Below the pieces are notes generated by a model, which was given only the letters and a program-made list of their open reading frames with translations, did no database searches and was not told where the DNA came from. DNA of 34,437 nucleotides from JACRFW01 sp964531745 (lineage in GTDB: Bacteria > Patescibacteriota > Patescibacteriia > Magasanikbacterales > GWA2-37-8), in assembly GCA_964531745.1 (NCBI GenBank), contig CAZHFX010000008.1, positions 1 to 34,437 of the forward strand, written 5' to 3'. The translations under genes were made by a program, and so were the position numbers. Shown here piece after piece: positions 23,255 through 31,800 of the stretch (position 1 is its first letter; each line of letters begins with the position of its first letter).

Positions 23255-23735
23255 TCTGATTTTATTTTTTTCTCAATTTCCGCCGGAGATCGCCACTTTT
23301 TTTCTGGCGATGACTCCCGTGGCCGAGATTCGGCTCTCTTTGCCGGTGGCGATTTTCCGTTTTCATCTGCCGGCTTGGGAAGCGATCGTATGGTCGGTAG
23401 CTGGCAACATGATTCCCACGACCGTAATTTTGCTGTTTGGCGGGCAGTTTCACCATTGGGTGGAAAAACGCTCTGGTTTCTTTTTTGGCCAGGCCTGGGC
23501 GCGGCATTTGGCCAGTGTTCAGAAAAGTTTTGTTAAATACGAAAGATACGGTTTGGTCGGGTTATTTTTGTTTATCGCCATTTCGCTCCCGGGCACCGGT
23601 TCGTATACCGCCGCGATCGCGGCTTTTTTGCTCGGCATTCCGGTCGCCAAATCCTGGCCATATATCTTCGCTGGCGTCGTCGTTTCGGCGCTGGTTATTA
23701 CCTCGGTTACGGTCGGGCTGGATAAATTATTTTAG
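23247..23735 (+). CDS. Small multidrug export family protein (PF06695-like)
   Basis: Membrane protein of 162 residues with four or five hydrophobic helices. The N-terminal FLAMTPVAEIRLSLPVAIF is the mark of the Sm_multidrug_ex (COG2426) family, and FIAISLPGTGSYTAAIAAFLLG is its second conserved stretch. The family name comes from weak evidence and the real substrate is unknown; an envelope-lipid or ion role next to dedA is equally possible. The start at 23247 overlaps the dedA stop by 8 bases. The gene ends at 23735, one base before the prfB ATG. Confidence 0.85.
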   Translation: MRSLILFFSQFPPEIATFFLAMTPVAEIRLSLPVAIFRFHLPAWEAIVWSVAGNMIPTTVILLFGGQFHHWVEKRSGFFFGQAWARHLASVQKSFVKYERYGLVGLFLFIAISLPGTGSYTAAIAAFLLGIPVAKSWPYIFAGVVVSALVITSVTVGLDKLF

Positions 23736-23736
23736 T

Positions 23737-24813
23737 ATGTCAGCCGACCGTTTAGAACAATTAAAAAATAAAATTTATTCAACCGCCAAACTGCTGAAAC
23801 TGGATGAGTTGAAGGAAAAGATGCTGAAATTATCTGAAGAGATGAGCCAGCCGGATTTTTGGAAATATCAGGAAAACGCCCAGCGTATCTCCCAGGATTA
23901 TCAGGATATAAAAAGTGAAGTGGACAAATGGGAAGATTTGGAGAAAAAAGCGAGCGAGCTTTTAGAATTATCAAAAACCGCGGATGAAGCCATGCTTAAA
24001 GAGGTTGAGAGCGAAACGAAGAAGGTTGAAATGGAATTTGAAAAGTATGAGTTTGTTTTATTGCTCAACGGCCCCTACGATAAAAATAACGCGATTATTT
24101 CCATTCACGCGGGTAGCGGCGGCACCGAGGCGCAAGACTGGGCCGAGATGTTACTGCGTATGTTGTTGCGATTTTGTGAAAAGCAAGGCTGGAAAACAAA
24201 AATTATTGATGAAGCGCGCGGGCAGGAGGCGGGCTATAAGTCAATTATTTTTGCGGTGAGCGGGAAGTGCTCGTATGGTTATCTGAAATCCGAACACGGG
24301 GTGCACCGATTGGTGCGGATTTCTCCGTTTGACGCCGAAAAGATGCGCCATACTTCGTTCGCGCTTATTGAAGTTTTGCCAGAGCTGGGCGAAGAGGCTA
24401 AAATTGAATTAGACTCGAAAGATTTGCGCATAGATACATTTATGAGCGGCGGCAAAGGCGGCCAGAGCGTGAATACCACTTACTCGGCGGTGCGTATCGT
24501 GCATATCCCCACCGGTATTACCGTGCAGTGTCAAAATGAGCGTTCGCAAATGCAGAATAAAGAAATGGCGCTGAAGATTTTGCAGTCCCGTTTGCTGATT
24601 TTGGAAGAAGAGAAGCGCGCTAAAGAGCGGCTGGAGCTCCGTGGCGAATATAAGTCGGCGGAGTGGGGCAACCAGATCCGGTCGTATGTTTTGCATCCGT
24701 ATCATTTAGTTAAAGATCATCGCACCAATTTTGAATCAACCGACCCCGAGAGCGTGCTGGAGGGCGAGCTTCTGCCATTGAGCGAGGCGTATTTACGGTG
24801 GCGGAAACAATAG
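23737..24813 (+). CDS. prfB: Peptide chain release factor 2
   Basis: Releases finished peptides at UAA and UGA. It is 358 residues from the ATG at 23737, one base after the previous stop; the longer frame from 23437 is not family-like. The N-terminal coiled domain is followed by IHAGSGGTEAQDWAEMLLRM, the stop-codon-reading loop with SPF in VRISPFDAEKMRHTSFA, and the catalytic GGQ in GGKGGQSVNTT (Ser where many RF2 have His). Late motifs are CQNERSQMQNKEMA and VKDHRTNFES. The reading frame is continuous, so the programmed +1 frameshift common in prfB is absent. RF2 together with UGA stops in this window supports the standard bacterial code. Confidence 0.96.
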   Translation: MSADRLEQLKNKIYSTAKLLKLDELKEKMLKLSEEMSQPDFWKYQENAQRISQDYQDIKSEVDKWEDLEKKASELLELSKTADEAMLKEVESETKKVEMEFEKYEFVLLLNGPYDKNNAIISIHAGSGGTEAQDWAEMLLRMLLRFCEKQGWKTKIIDEARGQEAGYKSIIFAVSGKCSYGYLKSEHGVHRLVRISPFDAEKMRHTSFALIEVLPELGEEAKIELDSKDLRIDTFMSGGKGGQSVNTTYSAVRIVHIPTGITVQCQNERSQMQNKEMALKILQSRLLILEEEKRAKERLELRGEYKSAEWGNQIRSYVLHPYHLVKDHRTNFESTDPESVLEGELLPLSEAYLRWRKQ

Positions 24814-24814
24814 T

Positions 24815-25855
24815 ATGAAGATACTCACCGAATGTAACTTGGCGCAAATTGTTGTTGAATTGTTAAACGGCAAAACCGTTGTTTTTCCTACCGAAACATC
24901 GTATGGCCTGGGGTGCGATGCCACTAACCAAGAAGCGGTGGACAGAATTTTTAAGATAAAAGAGAGGCGGGGAGATAAGCCGTTGTTGGTGGTGGTGCCG
25001 ACGGTGGCCATGGCCAAAAAGTATTTGGTGTGGAATAATTTATTAGAAAAAATAGCGAGTAAATACTGGCCGGGGGCGGTGACGGTGGTTGGTTCGTATA
25101 GTACCCCTCCTTTCAAGGAGGGGATTGAGGGGTGGTCTCGCGTAAGTGGTAAAAGGCTACTTGGGTTTATTAGGACAATAGGGATGAGGAGCGAGTTGAG
25201 AAAAAATAAGACTAAGGCAGAGAAAATTTTATGGTCACAATTACGTTTGAAACGATTGGGCGGATTGCGTTTTAGACGACAACATGGAATCGGTCCTTAT
25301 GTAGTCGATTTTTATCAAGCTGATTCAAAAATAGTGATTGAAGTAGATGGCGATGTTCATTTTTCTCTTGCTGAACAAGAAATAAAAGATCGCGTCCGTC
25401 AACGTTGGTTAGAAGGGCATGGGTACATAGTCTTGCGGTATAATAATGTTGATGTCTTTAATAATCTAGACGGAATTTTACGCGAGATTTATCATATGGT
25501 GACAGCGGCGAGACCCCACCCTGCCCTCCCCTTGAAAGGGGAGGTGGCGTTGCTCGCTCGAGGGGTAGTTTCCCTTGATAACACTGTCGCTATCCGTGTT
25601 ACTGCTCACCCGTTTCTCAAATCCATCACTGAAAAACTCGGCCGGCCGCTTGTGGCTACTTCAGCCAATGCGGCCGGTGGGGGAGATTGCTATAGTGCGG
25701 CCGCGGCCGTCGCCGCGTTTCAGAATCGCGCTGAACAGCCGGATATTATTTTGGATTATGGAGCGCTCCCAAAGCGTCCGCCCACCACGGTGGTAAGCGC
25801 GGCCGGCGGAGTTTTCAAAGTATTGCGACAAGGAGAACGGCAGATTGCGCTTTAG
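24815..25855 (+). CDS. tsaC: Threonylcarbamoyl-AMP synthase (TsaC/Sua5) with an inserted DUF559 domain
   Basis: Makes threonylcarbamoyl-AMP for the t6A37 modification of tRNAs reading ANN codons. It is 346 residues, but only about 199 belong to TsaC. Residues 1-96 carry VVFPTETSYGLGCDATNQEA, RIFKIKERRGDKPL and KYWPGAVTVV; residues 244-346 carry NTVAIRVTAHPF and PLVATSANAAGGG. Residues 97-243 are a foreign block: a repeat-coded peptide, a complete DUF559 nuclease-like domain, and a second repeat-coded peptide. The frame is open throughout, and the insert lies in the loop before the VAIRV strand, so TsaC may still fold. Whether the protein works intact, is cleaved, or is replaced by another copy is unknown. 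One base separates it from prfB. Confidence 0.93.
   Translation: MKILTECNLAQIVVELLNGKTVVFPTETSYGLGCDATNQEAVDRIFKIKERRGDKPLLVVVPTVAMAKKYLVWNNLLEKIASKYWPGAVTVVGSYSTPPFKEGIEGWSRVSGKRLLGFIRTIGMRSELRKNKTKAEKILWSQLRLKRLGGLRFRRQHGIGPYVVDFYQADSKIVIEVDGDVHFSLAEQEIKDRVRQRWLEGHGYIVLRYNNVDVFNNLDGILREIYHMVTAARPHPALPLKGEVALLARGVVSLDNTVAIRVTAHPFLKSITEKLGRPLVATSANAAGGGDCYSAAAAVAAFQNRAEQPDIILDYGALPKRPPTTVVSAAGGVFKVLRQGERQIAL
25104..25544 (+). mobile_element. Family B element carrying a DUF559 nuclease-like domain, inserted in tsaC
   Basis: A 441-bp block (147 codons). The left end is the palindrome CCCCTCC-TTTCAA-GGAGGGG (25104-25123), then ATTGAGGGGTGGTCTCG. The right end is the inverted equivalent, with CCTCCCC-TTGAAA-GGGGAGG (25525-25544) preceded by CGAGACCCCACCCTG (25509-25523). 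So the ends form imperfect terminal inverted repeats of about 37 bp, each with its own hairpin. Between them is a full DUF559 domain: ELRKNKTKAEKILWSQLR, GLRFRRQHGIGPYVVDFY and KIVIEVDGDVHF (giving the D...ExD core of a PD-(D/E)xK fold), then HGYIVLRYNNVDVFNNLDG. The interior is more A/T-rich than tsaC itself. No clear target duplication is seen. Confidence 0.8.
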
Positions 25856-27056
25856 CGCCCTAGTTTTTATGGACCAGCCCACCGGCATCGTTTCAGCGCG
25901 CCACCGAAGCAAAAAGTGGAGTGGAATTTTTTATTGGCTGGTGGCGGCGCTTTTTAGTTTAGCGGCGGCGCTTTTTATCAGCAGCATTTGGGCGGCGGCG
26001 CTCGCGGAAATGGAGATCGTCGCCGCGACCGAGTTTGCGTCGGTTAGTATTCCAGTGAAATTGGCGGCGGCGCGCGTCAAACCGCCGCGGCAGACAGCGA
26101 AGGGTTTGTATCTTACCGCTTATTCGGCCGGCAATCCGAAGAAAATGGAGGAGATTATCAAACTGATTGGCGAGACCGAGCTTAATGCGGTTGTGATTGA
26201 TATTAAAGATTATACCGGGTATGTACTCTATGACAGCCATGCGCCGTTGGTGAAAAAATTTAAAACTGAAAAAATACTCATTCGCAATCTGTCGGCGCTT
26301 ATTCGTAGATTGCATGAACACAAAATTTATGTCATCGCTCGGCAAACGGTTTTTCAGGATCCGGCGCTGGCCGAGAAAAAACCGGAATGGGCTTTCGCCG
26401 ATCGCGGCGGCGGGGTGTGGCGCGATAAAAAAGGCTTATCGTGGGTTGACGCCACCCGCCCCGAGGTATGGGCGTACAATTTGGCCATTGCCCGCGAGGC
26501 GATCGGCCTCGGGTTTGATGAGATTAATTTTGATTATGTGCGTTTTCCTTCTGACGGCGATTTGAGCCGGGCGGTTTACCGCAACGGAGCAAGCAAACGC
26601 TACGAGGTGATGGGGAAGTTTTATTCATATTTAAGTGAAAAATTGGCGGATGAGCCGGCGTGGATTTCAGTTGATATGTTTGGGTTGGTAATGGAGAGAA
26701 AAGGGGAAGACGACATGAATATCGGCCAGCGGCTTATAGACGCGGTGAATGTCGTTGATTATGTGTCTCCGATGTTGTACCCGTCGCATTATCCGGTCGG
26801 GCATCTCGGCCTTACCAATCCGGCCGATAACCCGGGGCTGGTTATTGCTCATGATATGGAAGAGGGAATTCCCCGTTTTACGGGCACGCGGGCGGAAGTG
26901 CGGCCGTGGATTCAGGCTTTTAATTTGGGAGCGGTTTATGATGGCGCCAAAATTCGCGAAGAAATTGATGCGGTGGAAAAATACAGCTCCGCCGGCTGGA
27001 TGTTGTGGAACGCGAGCAACCGGTATAGCGACGCCGGACTTGACCCGGCAGAATAA
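25845..27056 (+). CDS. Putative glycoside hydrolase, DUF4015 family
   Basis: Membrane-anchored protein of 403 residues. An N-terminal hydrophobic segment (about residues 27-55, YWLVAALFSLAAALFISSIW) is followed by a TIM-barrel-like putative glycosidase domain of the DUF4015 type: KGLYLTAYSAGNPKKMEEII, VVIDIKDYTGYVLYDS, HKIYVIARQTVFQDPALAE, WVDATRPEVWAYNLAIA, then GFDEINFDYVRFPSDG and VDYVSPMLYPSHYP. It presumably acts outside the membrane on a polysaccharide, but no substrate is known. The TTG at 25845 is taken because AGGAG lies 9 nt upstream; the ATG at 25869 is an alternative. The first overlaps the tsaC end by 11 bases. A long hairpin follows. Confidence 0.88.
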   Translation: MRFSALVFMDQPTGIVSARHRSKKWSGIFYWLVAALFSLAAALFISSIWAAALAEMEIVAATEFASVSIPVKLAAARVKPPRQTAKGLYLTAYSAGNPKKMEEIIKLIGETELNAVVIDIKDYTGYVLYDSHAPLVKKFKTEKILIRNLSALIRRLHEHKIYVIARQTVFQDPALAEKKPEWAFADRGGGVWRDKKGLSWVDATRPEVWAYNLAIAREAIGLGFDEINFDYVRFPSDGDLSRAVYRNGASKRYEVMGKFYSYLSEKLADEPAWISVDMFGLVMERKGEDDMNIGQRLIDAVNVVDYVSPMLYPSHYPVGHLGLTNPADNPGLVIAHDMEEGIPRFTGTRAEVRPWIQAFNLGAVYDGAKIREEIDAVEKYSSAGWMLWNASNRYSDAGLDPAE

Positions 27057-27065
27057 GCAACGTAA

Positions 27066-27136
27066 GCAGCTTAAGCAGAGTAAGCTGTGAATCGTGTTAC
27101 TTAAGTTGCCTACTCCGCTTACTCTGCCTAAGTTGC
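27066..27136. terminator. 20-bp-stem hairpin between the DUF4015 gene and rsmA
   Basis: GCAGCTTAAGCAGAGTAAGC (27066-27085) pairs with GCTTACTCTGCCTAAGTTGC (27117-27136), 18 of 20 positions, with a 31-nt loop. A short T-rich stretch (TTTATT) leads straight into the rsmA ATG at 27143. It probably ends the upstream operon, and resembles the hairpin after infB in sequence style (AGAGTAAG/AGAGAGTAG). Confidence 0.6.
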
Positions 27137-27142
27137 TTTATT

Positions 27143-28072
27143 ATGTCCAATCTCTACAACCCCGATTATCTCTCGCGTCTTTGTAAAAAATACGGGCTGG
27201 CGCCTTCAAAAAGATACGGCCAGAATTATTTAGTTGATCAGGAAGTGATTAAAACCATTATCGGCGTTGCCGATTTGAAACCGACTGACACGGTGGTTGA
27301 AGTGGGCCCTGGTTTTGGTGTTTTAACATTGGCGCTGGCGGAAAAAGTTAAAAAAGTATTTTCGTTTGAAATAGAAAAAAAGTTACAGTCGTATTGGGCG
27401 GAGAAAATCAATAATGAAAAAATTGATAATTTAGAAATAGTGTGGGGCAATGTCTTGCGGGAGTTTGAGCGTTTTTGTCATTCTGACCCGCCAACTGGCG
27501 GGGAAGAATCTCTGTCCCAATCGCCAAACGGACAGAGATCTTTCGCTTCGCTCAAGATGACAGACAGACGCTATAAAGTCGTTGCCAATTTGCCCTATCA
27601 AATTACTTCGCCAATCGTTCGTCTTTTTTTAGAGAACCCGCTCCCTCCGACCGAGATGGTTTTAATGGTGCAGAAAGAGGTGGCAGAGCGGATTTGCGCC
27701 CGGCCAGGCGATATGTCGCTCCTATCGGTGGCGGTACAATACTATGCCCAAGCCGAGTTGGCGGCCCCTGTGCCGCGCTCGGCTTTTTGGCCCGAGCCGC
27801 GAGTGGATTCGGCGGTGATACGGTTAACACAGCCAGAAAACAAAAGAGCAAGAAATCAAGAGTTTGATGGGCGATTTTTCTCTCTCGTTAAAGCTGGATT
27901 TGCGAATCGGCGGAAGTTTTTGCTGAAAAATTTGTTGCCGCTAGTTGGCAAAGAAAATAAAGGGAGGTTGGAACGCGCTTTTCTCGCCCTTAATCTTAAA
28001 TCTTCGGCGCGAGCGCAAGAACTTTCAGTAGCGCAGTGGGTGGAATTGACAGAAGAATTACTGGATAACTGA
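27143..28072 (+). CDS. rsmA: 16S rRNA dimethyladenosine transferase RsmA (KsgA), with an in-frame repeat insert
   Basis: Dimethylates the two adjacent adenosines near the 3' end of 16S rRNA, a late step in 30S maturation. It is 309 residues, longer than the usual 270 or so. Motifs: KRYGQNYLVDQEVIKTI, then VVEVGPGFGVLTLALAEK (SAM motif I), FSFEIEKKL, and the catalytic VVANLPYQITSPIV (NLPY), with FWPEPRVDSAVIRL and the C-terminal helices. Residues 112-140 (from CHSDPPTGGEESL to FASLKMTD) are the translation of a family A element placed between the strand after IVWGNVL and the NLPY strand. The frame stays open and all catalytic motifs remain. The ATG at 27143 has no Shine-Dalgarno site; a hairpin ends 7 bases before it. 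Confidence 0.95.
   Translation: MSNLYNPDYLSRLCKKYGLAPSKRYGQNYLVDQEVIKTIIGVADLKPTDTVVEVGPGFGVLTLALAEKVKKVFSFEIEKKLQSYWAEKINNEKIDNLEIVWGNVLREFERFCHSDPPTGGEESLSQSPNGQRSFASLKMTDRRYKVVANLPYQITSPIVRLFLENPLPPTEMVLMVQKEVAERICARPGDMSLLSVAVQYYAQAELAAPVPRSAFWPEPRVDSAVIRLTQPENKRARNQEFDGRFFSLVKAGFANRRKFLLKNLLPLVGKENKGRLERAFLALNLKSSARAQELSVAQWVELTEELLDN
27476..27562. repeat. Family A palindromic element inside rsmA
   Basis: Ends TGTCATTCTGAC (27476) and CTCAAGATGACA (ending 27562); 87 bp, exactly 29 codons. It has the hairpin CCCGCC-AACT-GGCGGG near the left end and the central stem ATCTCTGTCC (27508-27517) with GGACAGAGAT (27530-27539), 10 bp perfect. It is near-identical over its left two thirds to the copy at 19456-19556, suggesting recent spread. 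Confidence 0.85.
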
Positions 28073-28098
28073 ATAATTGAGTGTTGATAAGTTTTTAT

Positions 28099-28127
28099 TT
28101 TCCAACGGCTTTCATTCGTGGTATACT
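28099..28127 (+). promoter_or_regulatory. Promoter upstream of the calcium-binding-repeat gene
   Basis: TATACT (28122-28127) with TTTCCA (28099-28104) at 17 bp. The start would be near 28134, leaving a leader of about 39 nt. The A-ACTAAACA context after the -10 resembles the sequence before nusA (15641-15651). Confidence 0.45.
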
Positions 28128-28172
28128 AAACAGCATCACCGTCCCTCAACTCGGGATGCGCCGCTGTAATTT

Positions 28173-28820
28173 ATGGCCGACGTCGTACAAGCAGGTCAGC
28201 CGCCATTGCGGCGAGAGCAGAAGATCGGTTTTGTCTTACTGCTTATTTTTGCCGTTGTAAGCATAGCGCTTGGTCTGGCGCAGATTCGCAACACCATGTA
28301 TCGTCCGTTCGCGCTCAATAATACGGTGCCTTCCGCTTATAAAGATGAAGTGACGGGAATTGACGCCTTGCGTTTTCGCGATACGGATGGCGACGGGCTG
28401 AACGATTTTGACGAACTTTATATATATGGCTCCAGCCCGTATTTGGCCGATACCGATTCGGACGGATTGACCGACAAGCAAGAAATTGACCGGGGGACTA
28501 ACCCATCGTGTCCGACGGGCCGAGATTGCGCCAACCCGATAATCAGCGGGCAGGGGATGCTTACGGCGGCGGTTGTCTCCACTACAGCGGCATCTGCTTC
28601 CGCCCCGCCCCAAGCGCCCGATGTTTTGCGGATACTGCGCGACCCCAAGCAACTGCGACCGTTGTTAGTGCAATCTGGCATGAAAAAAGATTTACTTGAC
28701 AAAATTAGCGATGCCGATCTTATTTTGCTGGTGAACCAGCTCCTCGCGAGCACCAGCACCGCCGGCGTTAATTTGCAAAGTATTTTGAATCCTATATCAA
28801 CAAACAGCGCGCCGCGTTAG
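28173..28820 (+). CDS. Membrane-anchored protein with thrombospondin type 3-like calcium-binding repeats
   Basis: Protein of 215 residues. One hydrophobic helix near the N-terminus (about residues 19-38, IGFVLLLIFAVVSIALGLAQ) anchors it, with the rest outside. The next part has two acidic repeats, DTDGDGLNDFDE (about 69-80) and DTDSDGLTDKQE (about 91-102), the DxDxDG pattern of thrombospondin type 3 or dockerin-like calcium sites. The second half is Ala/Ser/Thr-rich with a Leu-rich C-terminal helix (DLLDKISDADLILLVNQLLA). The role is unknown; it is probably structural at the cell surface. It stands 14 bases before the giant cysteine-rich gene, so they are likely co-expressed. Confidence 0.82.
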   Translation: MADVVQAGQPPLRREQKIGFVLLLIFAVVSIALGLAQIRNTMYRPFALNNTVPSAYKDEVTGIDALRFRDTDGDGLNDFDELYIYGSSPYLADTDSDGLTDKQEIDRGTNPSCPTGRDCANPIISGQGMLTAAVVSTTAASASAPPQAPDVLRILRDPKQLRPLLVQSGMKKDLLDKISDADLILLVNQLLASTSTAGVNLQSILNPISTNSAPR

Positions 28821-28834
28821 ATATTGTCCGGCTT

Positions 28835-31800
28835 ATGTTTTTCAAACTAAAACAATTTTTTGCCGCCTTTCTCATTGTTATGATTATTTTTGCCGGCGCG
28901 GCGGCGGGGTTGCTCGCGCCGGAGCCGGCGCATGCCCAGCTAGCCACTCTTACTGTCAGCAGTATTCCTGATCAATTGGAGCAAATTGGCAATAAAATTT
29001 GGAAATCTTTGCTTTCCGCGTTTAAGGTGGCCGCGGTGCGCACCATGGCGTTCGCGGTGCGCAAGGTGGCCTACGATTCGGCGGTGTGGCTGGCCTCGGG
29101 AGCCAAAGGGCAAAATTCCTTTGCCAATACCGATAAATTTGGCGATTATCTTACGGAAGTAGGCGACCAGGCCGCCGGCACTTTCATTGAACAGCTCGGA
29201 GGCGATAAATTGAATCTCTGCCATTTGCCGGATGTCAAAGTGGATTTAGCGCTGAAGCTTGGTTTGCGCACCAATTTTGCCGGCTCGGCGGGCGCTCCGG
29301 CCAAACCAGATTGCAGTCTGTCGCAATTGGCGCACAACTGGGGGCAGGAGTTTGACAGCCGGTATGGCGGTGATTGGAAAAGCAAGTTTGGAGATAAAAC
29401 CATTGCCCAGCGCTATTCCGATATAGTGCAAGTGGATAACAGCAGTGATCTTGGTATTCAGCTTCAGACCACGGAAAAAATTGCCAATACGGTCCAACAG
29501 CAAACCGTGGCCGCGGCGCTGGAGCGCCAGGAGGGTAAAGGGTTCCGGGCGAAAGAGTCGCCGATTAGCGGTAAAATTTTAACACCGCCTTCGCTCATTG
29601 AGGAGCAATTTAAGGGCAATACGCCCGATAAGCAGGCCAAGGAGGATTCTGAAACGGCGAAACAGGCTCTCGTCAGCGATGACCCCAGCGTTTTGGCGGT
29701 TGGTCTGTCTATCTTCCTGAACACTTTAGTTTCAACAGCTATCACCAATTGGCGGGAACGAGGCGCTTTGCCGACTGACATTGGCGTGACAGCCGGTGAT
29801 GAGAATGCTATTCCGACCGGCGGAGCGCAAGTGGCGGCGGATTTTTATCGTGAATTGCAGACAGTCAAAATAGGCGAGGTGGCCAACTATGATGTTTTGT
29901 CGCAATTAAGCAGTTGTCCGGATTCTCCCGGTACCTACAATTGTCGGGCGAGCGATGATTTGGCGGCGGCCATTAAAAAAGCGGAAACAGGTAAACCGGT
30001 AACAATCGGCCAAGCGCTCGCTCCGGGCGGCGGATTGCGCGGGGAGTTTTCTCTTATTCCGCCCACTTCGGCCAAAAATAAAGAGCGCGATTGCTATACC
30101 AGCGCTTACTGCTATGGCAACATCCAGGTTATGCGGCAGTTGCGTATTTTGCCGCTCGGTTTTGAAATTGCCGCGCTGAATAGCGATCCGGATCATCCGT
30201 GGACGCTCAAAGAAGTGGTGGCTGGTTTTGATGATTGTCAGTATATTGACCCATCAAACCACAGTTTAGGAATTGTTAATGATACTTCCGGGCATCCATT
30301 CTGCCATTTAATTGATCCCAATTGGGTGCTGAAGGCGCCGCTAACCAAATGCAAGGCTAAGGCGCCCGGGGCGGTTCTTTTTGATGCCGGAGCGCCGAAT
30401 CGTTTGGAAGACTGCGTGGATGTGCAAACCTGCGTTCACTACGACGCCGACGGAAAATGCGATAATTATGGTTATTGCGCCCGGGAAGAGAACGCGTGGA
30501 AATTTAGCGCCGACACGTGCGAATCTTATGCCGCCACCTGCCGCACGTTCACCAGCCAATCCGGGCAGAAAGCCGGACAGAAAGTTTCGTATCTGTATCG
30601 CACTCTTGATACCGGTTTTTGCTCCGAACAAAATTCCGGTTGCACCGCCTACAGTTTGAGCCAGCAAAATGGGGAGTGGCAGGGCGCGGACATTTATTTT
30701 AATAAAAATGTTTCTAATAGCTGTTCAGCCGGCTCGGAGGGTTGCTCGGCATTTTTGGTGAACGCCTCTGACACCAATGATCTGCTGTATTTGAAAAAAG
30801 CGCCGAATTATTTAAATTGTTATGATGCCAAACCAGCCACTCCAGAAGTAGTAGACTGGCCAGAATCGGTGGCCGACCTGAATAGAATAAAACCGGACAG
30901 CGCTTGTAAAAATTACGCCGCGGTTTGTATTAAAGATGAAGTTAGCTGTAATTCGTACACTCCGTCTGCCGGCGGACAGCCAGTTCCTGGCCGTTACACG
31001 CCACGTGAAATCGTTGACGGCCAAATCAAATGGAACGATGAGTGCGCCGCCGCCTGCGTTGGGTATGCCGCCTATCGGGAAATGCCCAGCCGCTACTCCA
31101 CCGGAGCGGCGCTGGCCTATGTTGTTCCGTCGTCCGGCACCGTTTGCGCCGCGGCCGATGAAGGGTGCGCCGGCTTTACCAATTTAGGCACGACAGATGG
31201 GGGGCTGGAGAAGACGGAATATTTCACCAAATTGCGCCCATGCGTAATGCCGGAAAAAGATAAAGGCAAGACCTACATCACCTACGAAGGCTCGCGCGCG
31301 GCCGGGTTCCAGTTGAAAACATATATTTTAGTGGAAAATAAAGAGGAGGAAAACGGCCCGCTAGGCGCGCCTAAATATTTTTACAAAGACGCGGAAGAAT
31401 TACAAAATAATTTAGCCGAGTGTACTGAAGAGCGTTATAAAAGCGGGGCGGCTTCGGCCGATTGCCGTCAGTTTAATGATGAAGAGGGGCGCATTTTTTA
31501 CCGGTTGCTTTCTTTTACCATTCCGGTTTCGTCCGCCTGCACGGCCTATCGTTTGAGCAACCCTGAATTGGATGAAAACGGACGCTGTTTGCACAATGGC
31601 GAGTTGCGCGACGGCAGTTGTTTCTATAACGGTTTGCCCGGCGGGGCGAAAAATAGCGCCGGCGAAAGCCAAACTTGCGGAGCAAATGTTGATACTTGCC
31701 GCGCCTACAAGGGAACGAGCGGCGGCATTGCCGGGCAGATTTTTGAAGATACGTTTGAAAACGCGTCTACGACGCTGGCTCTTCGGGGTTGGAGCGGCGC

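Noticed and set aside
23437..23736. Fusion of an extra N-terminal domain to RF2
   Set aside because: The extension is an out-of-frame reading of the preceding export-family gene. The RF2 start at 23737 follows that gene's stop directly.
25104..25544. Intein in tsaC
   Set aside because: The block lacks the splicing motifs expected at intein ends (no Cys/Ser first residue at the junction, no HN-Cys/Ser end). It carries repeat-coded ends and a DUF559 domain instead of a LAGLIDADG or HNH type.
25081..25570. Target-site duplication around the DUF559 block
   Set aside because: Flanks share only TAGT-like short matches, not at the element borders, so no duplication can be claimed.
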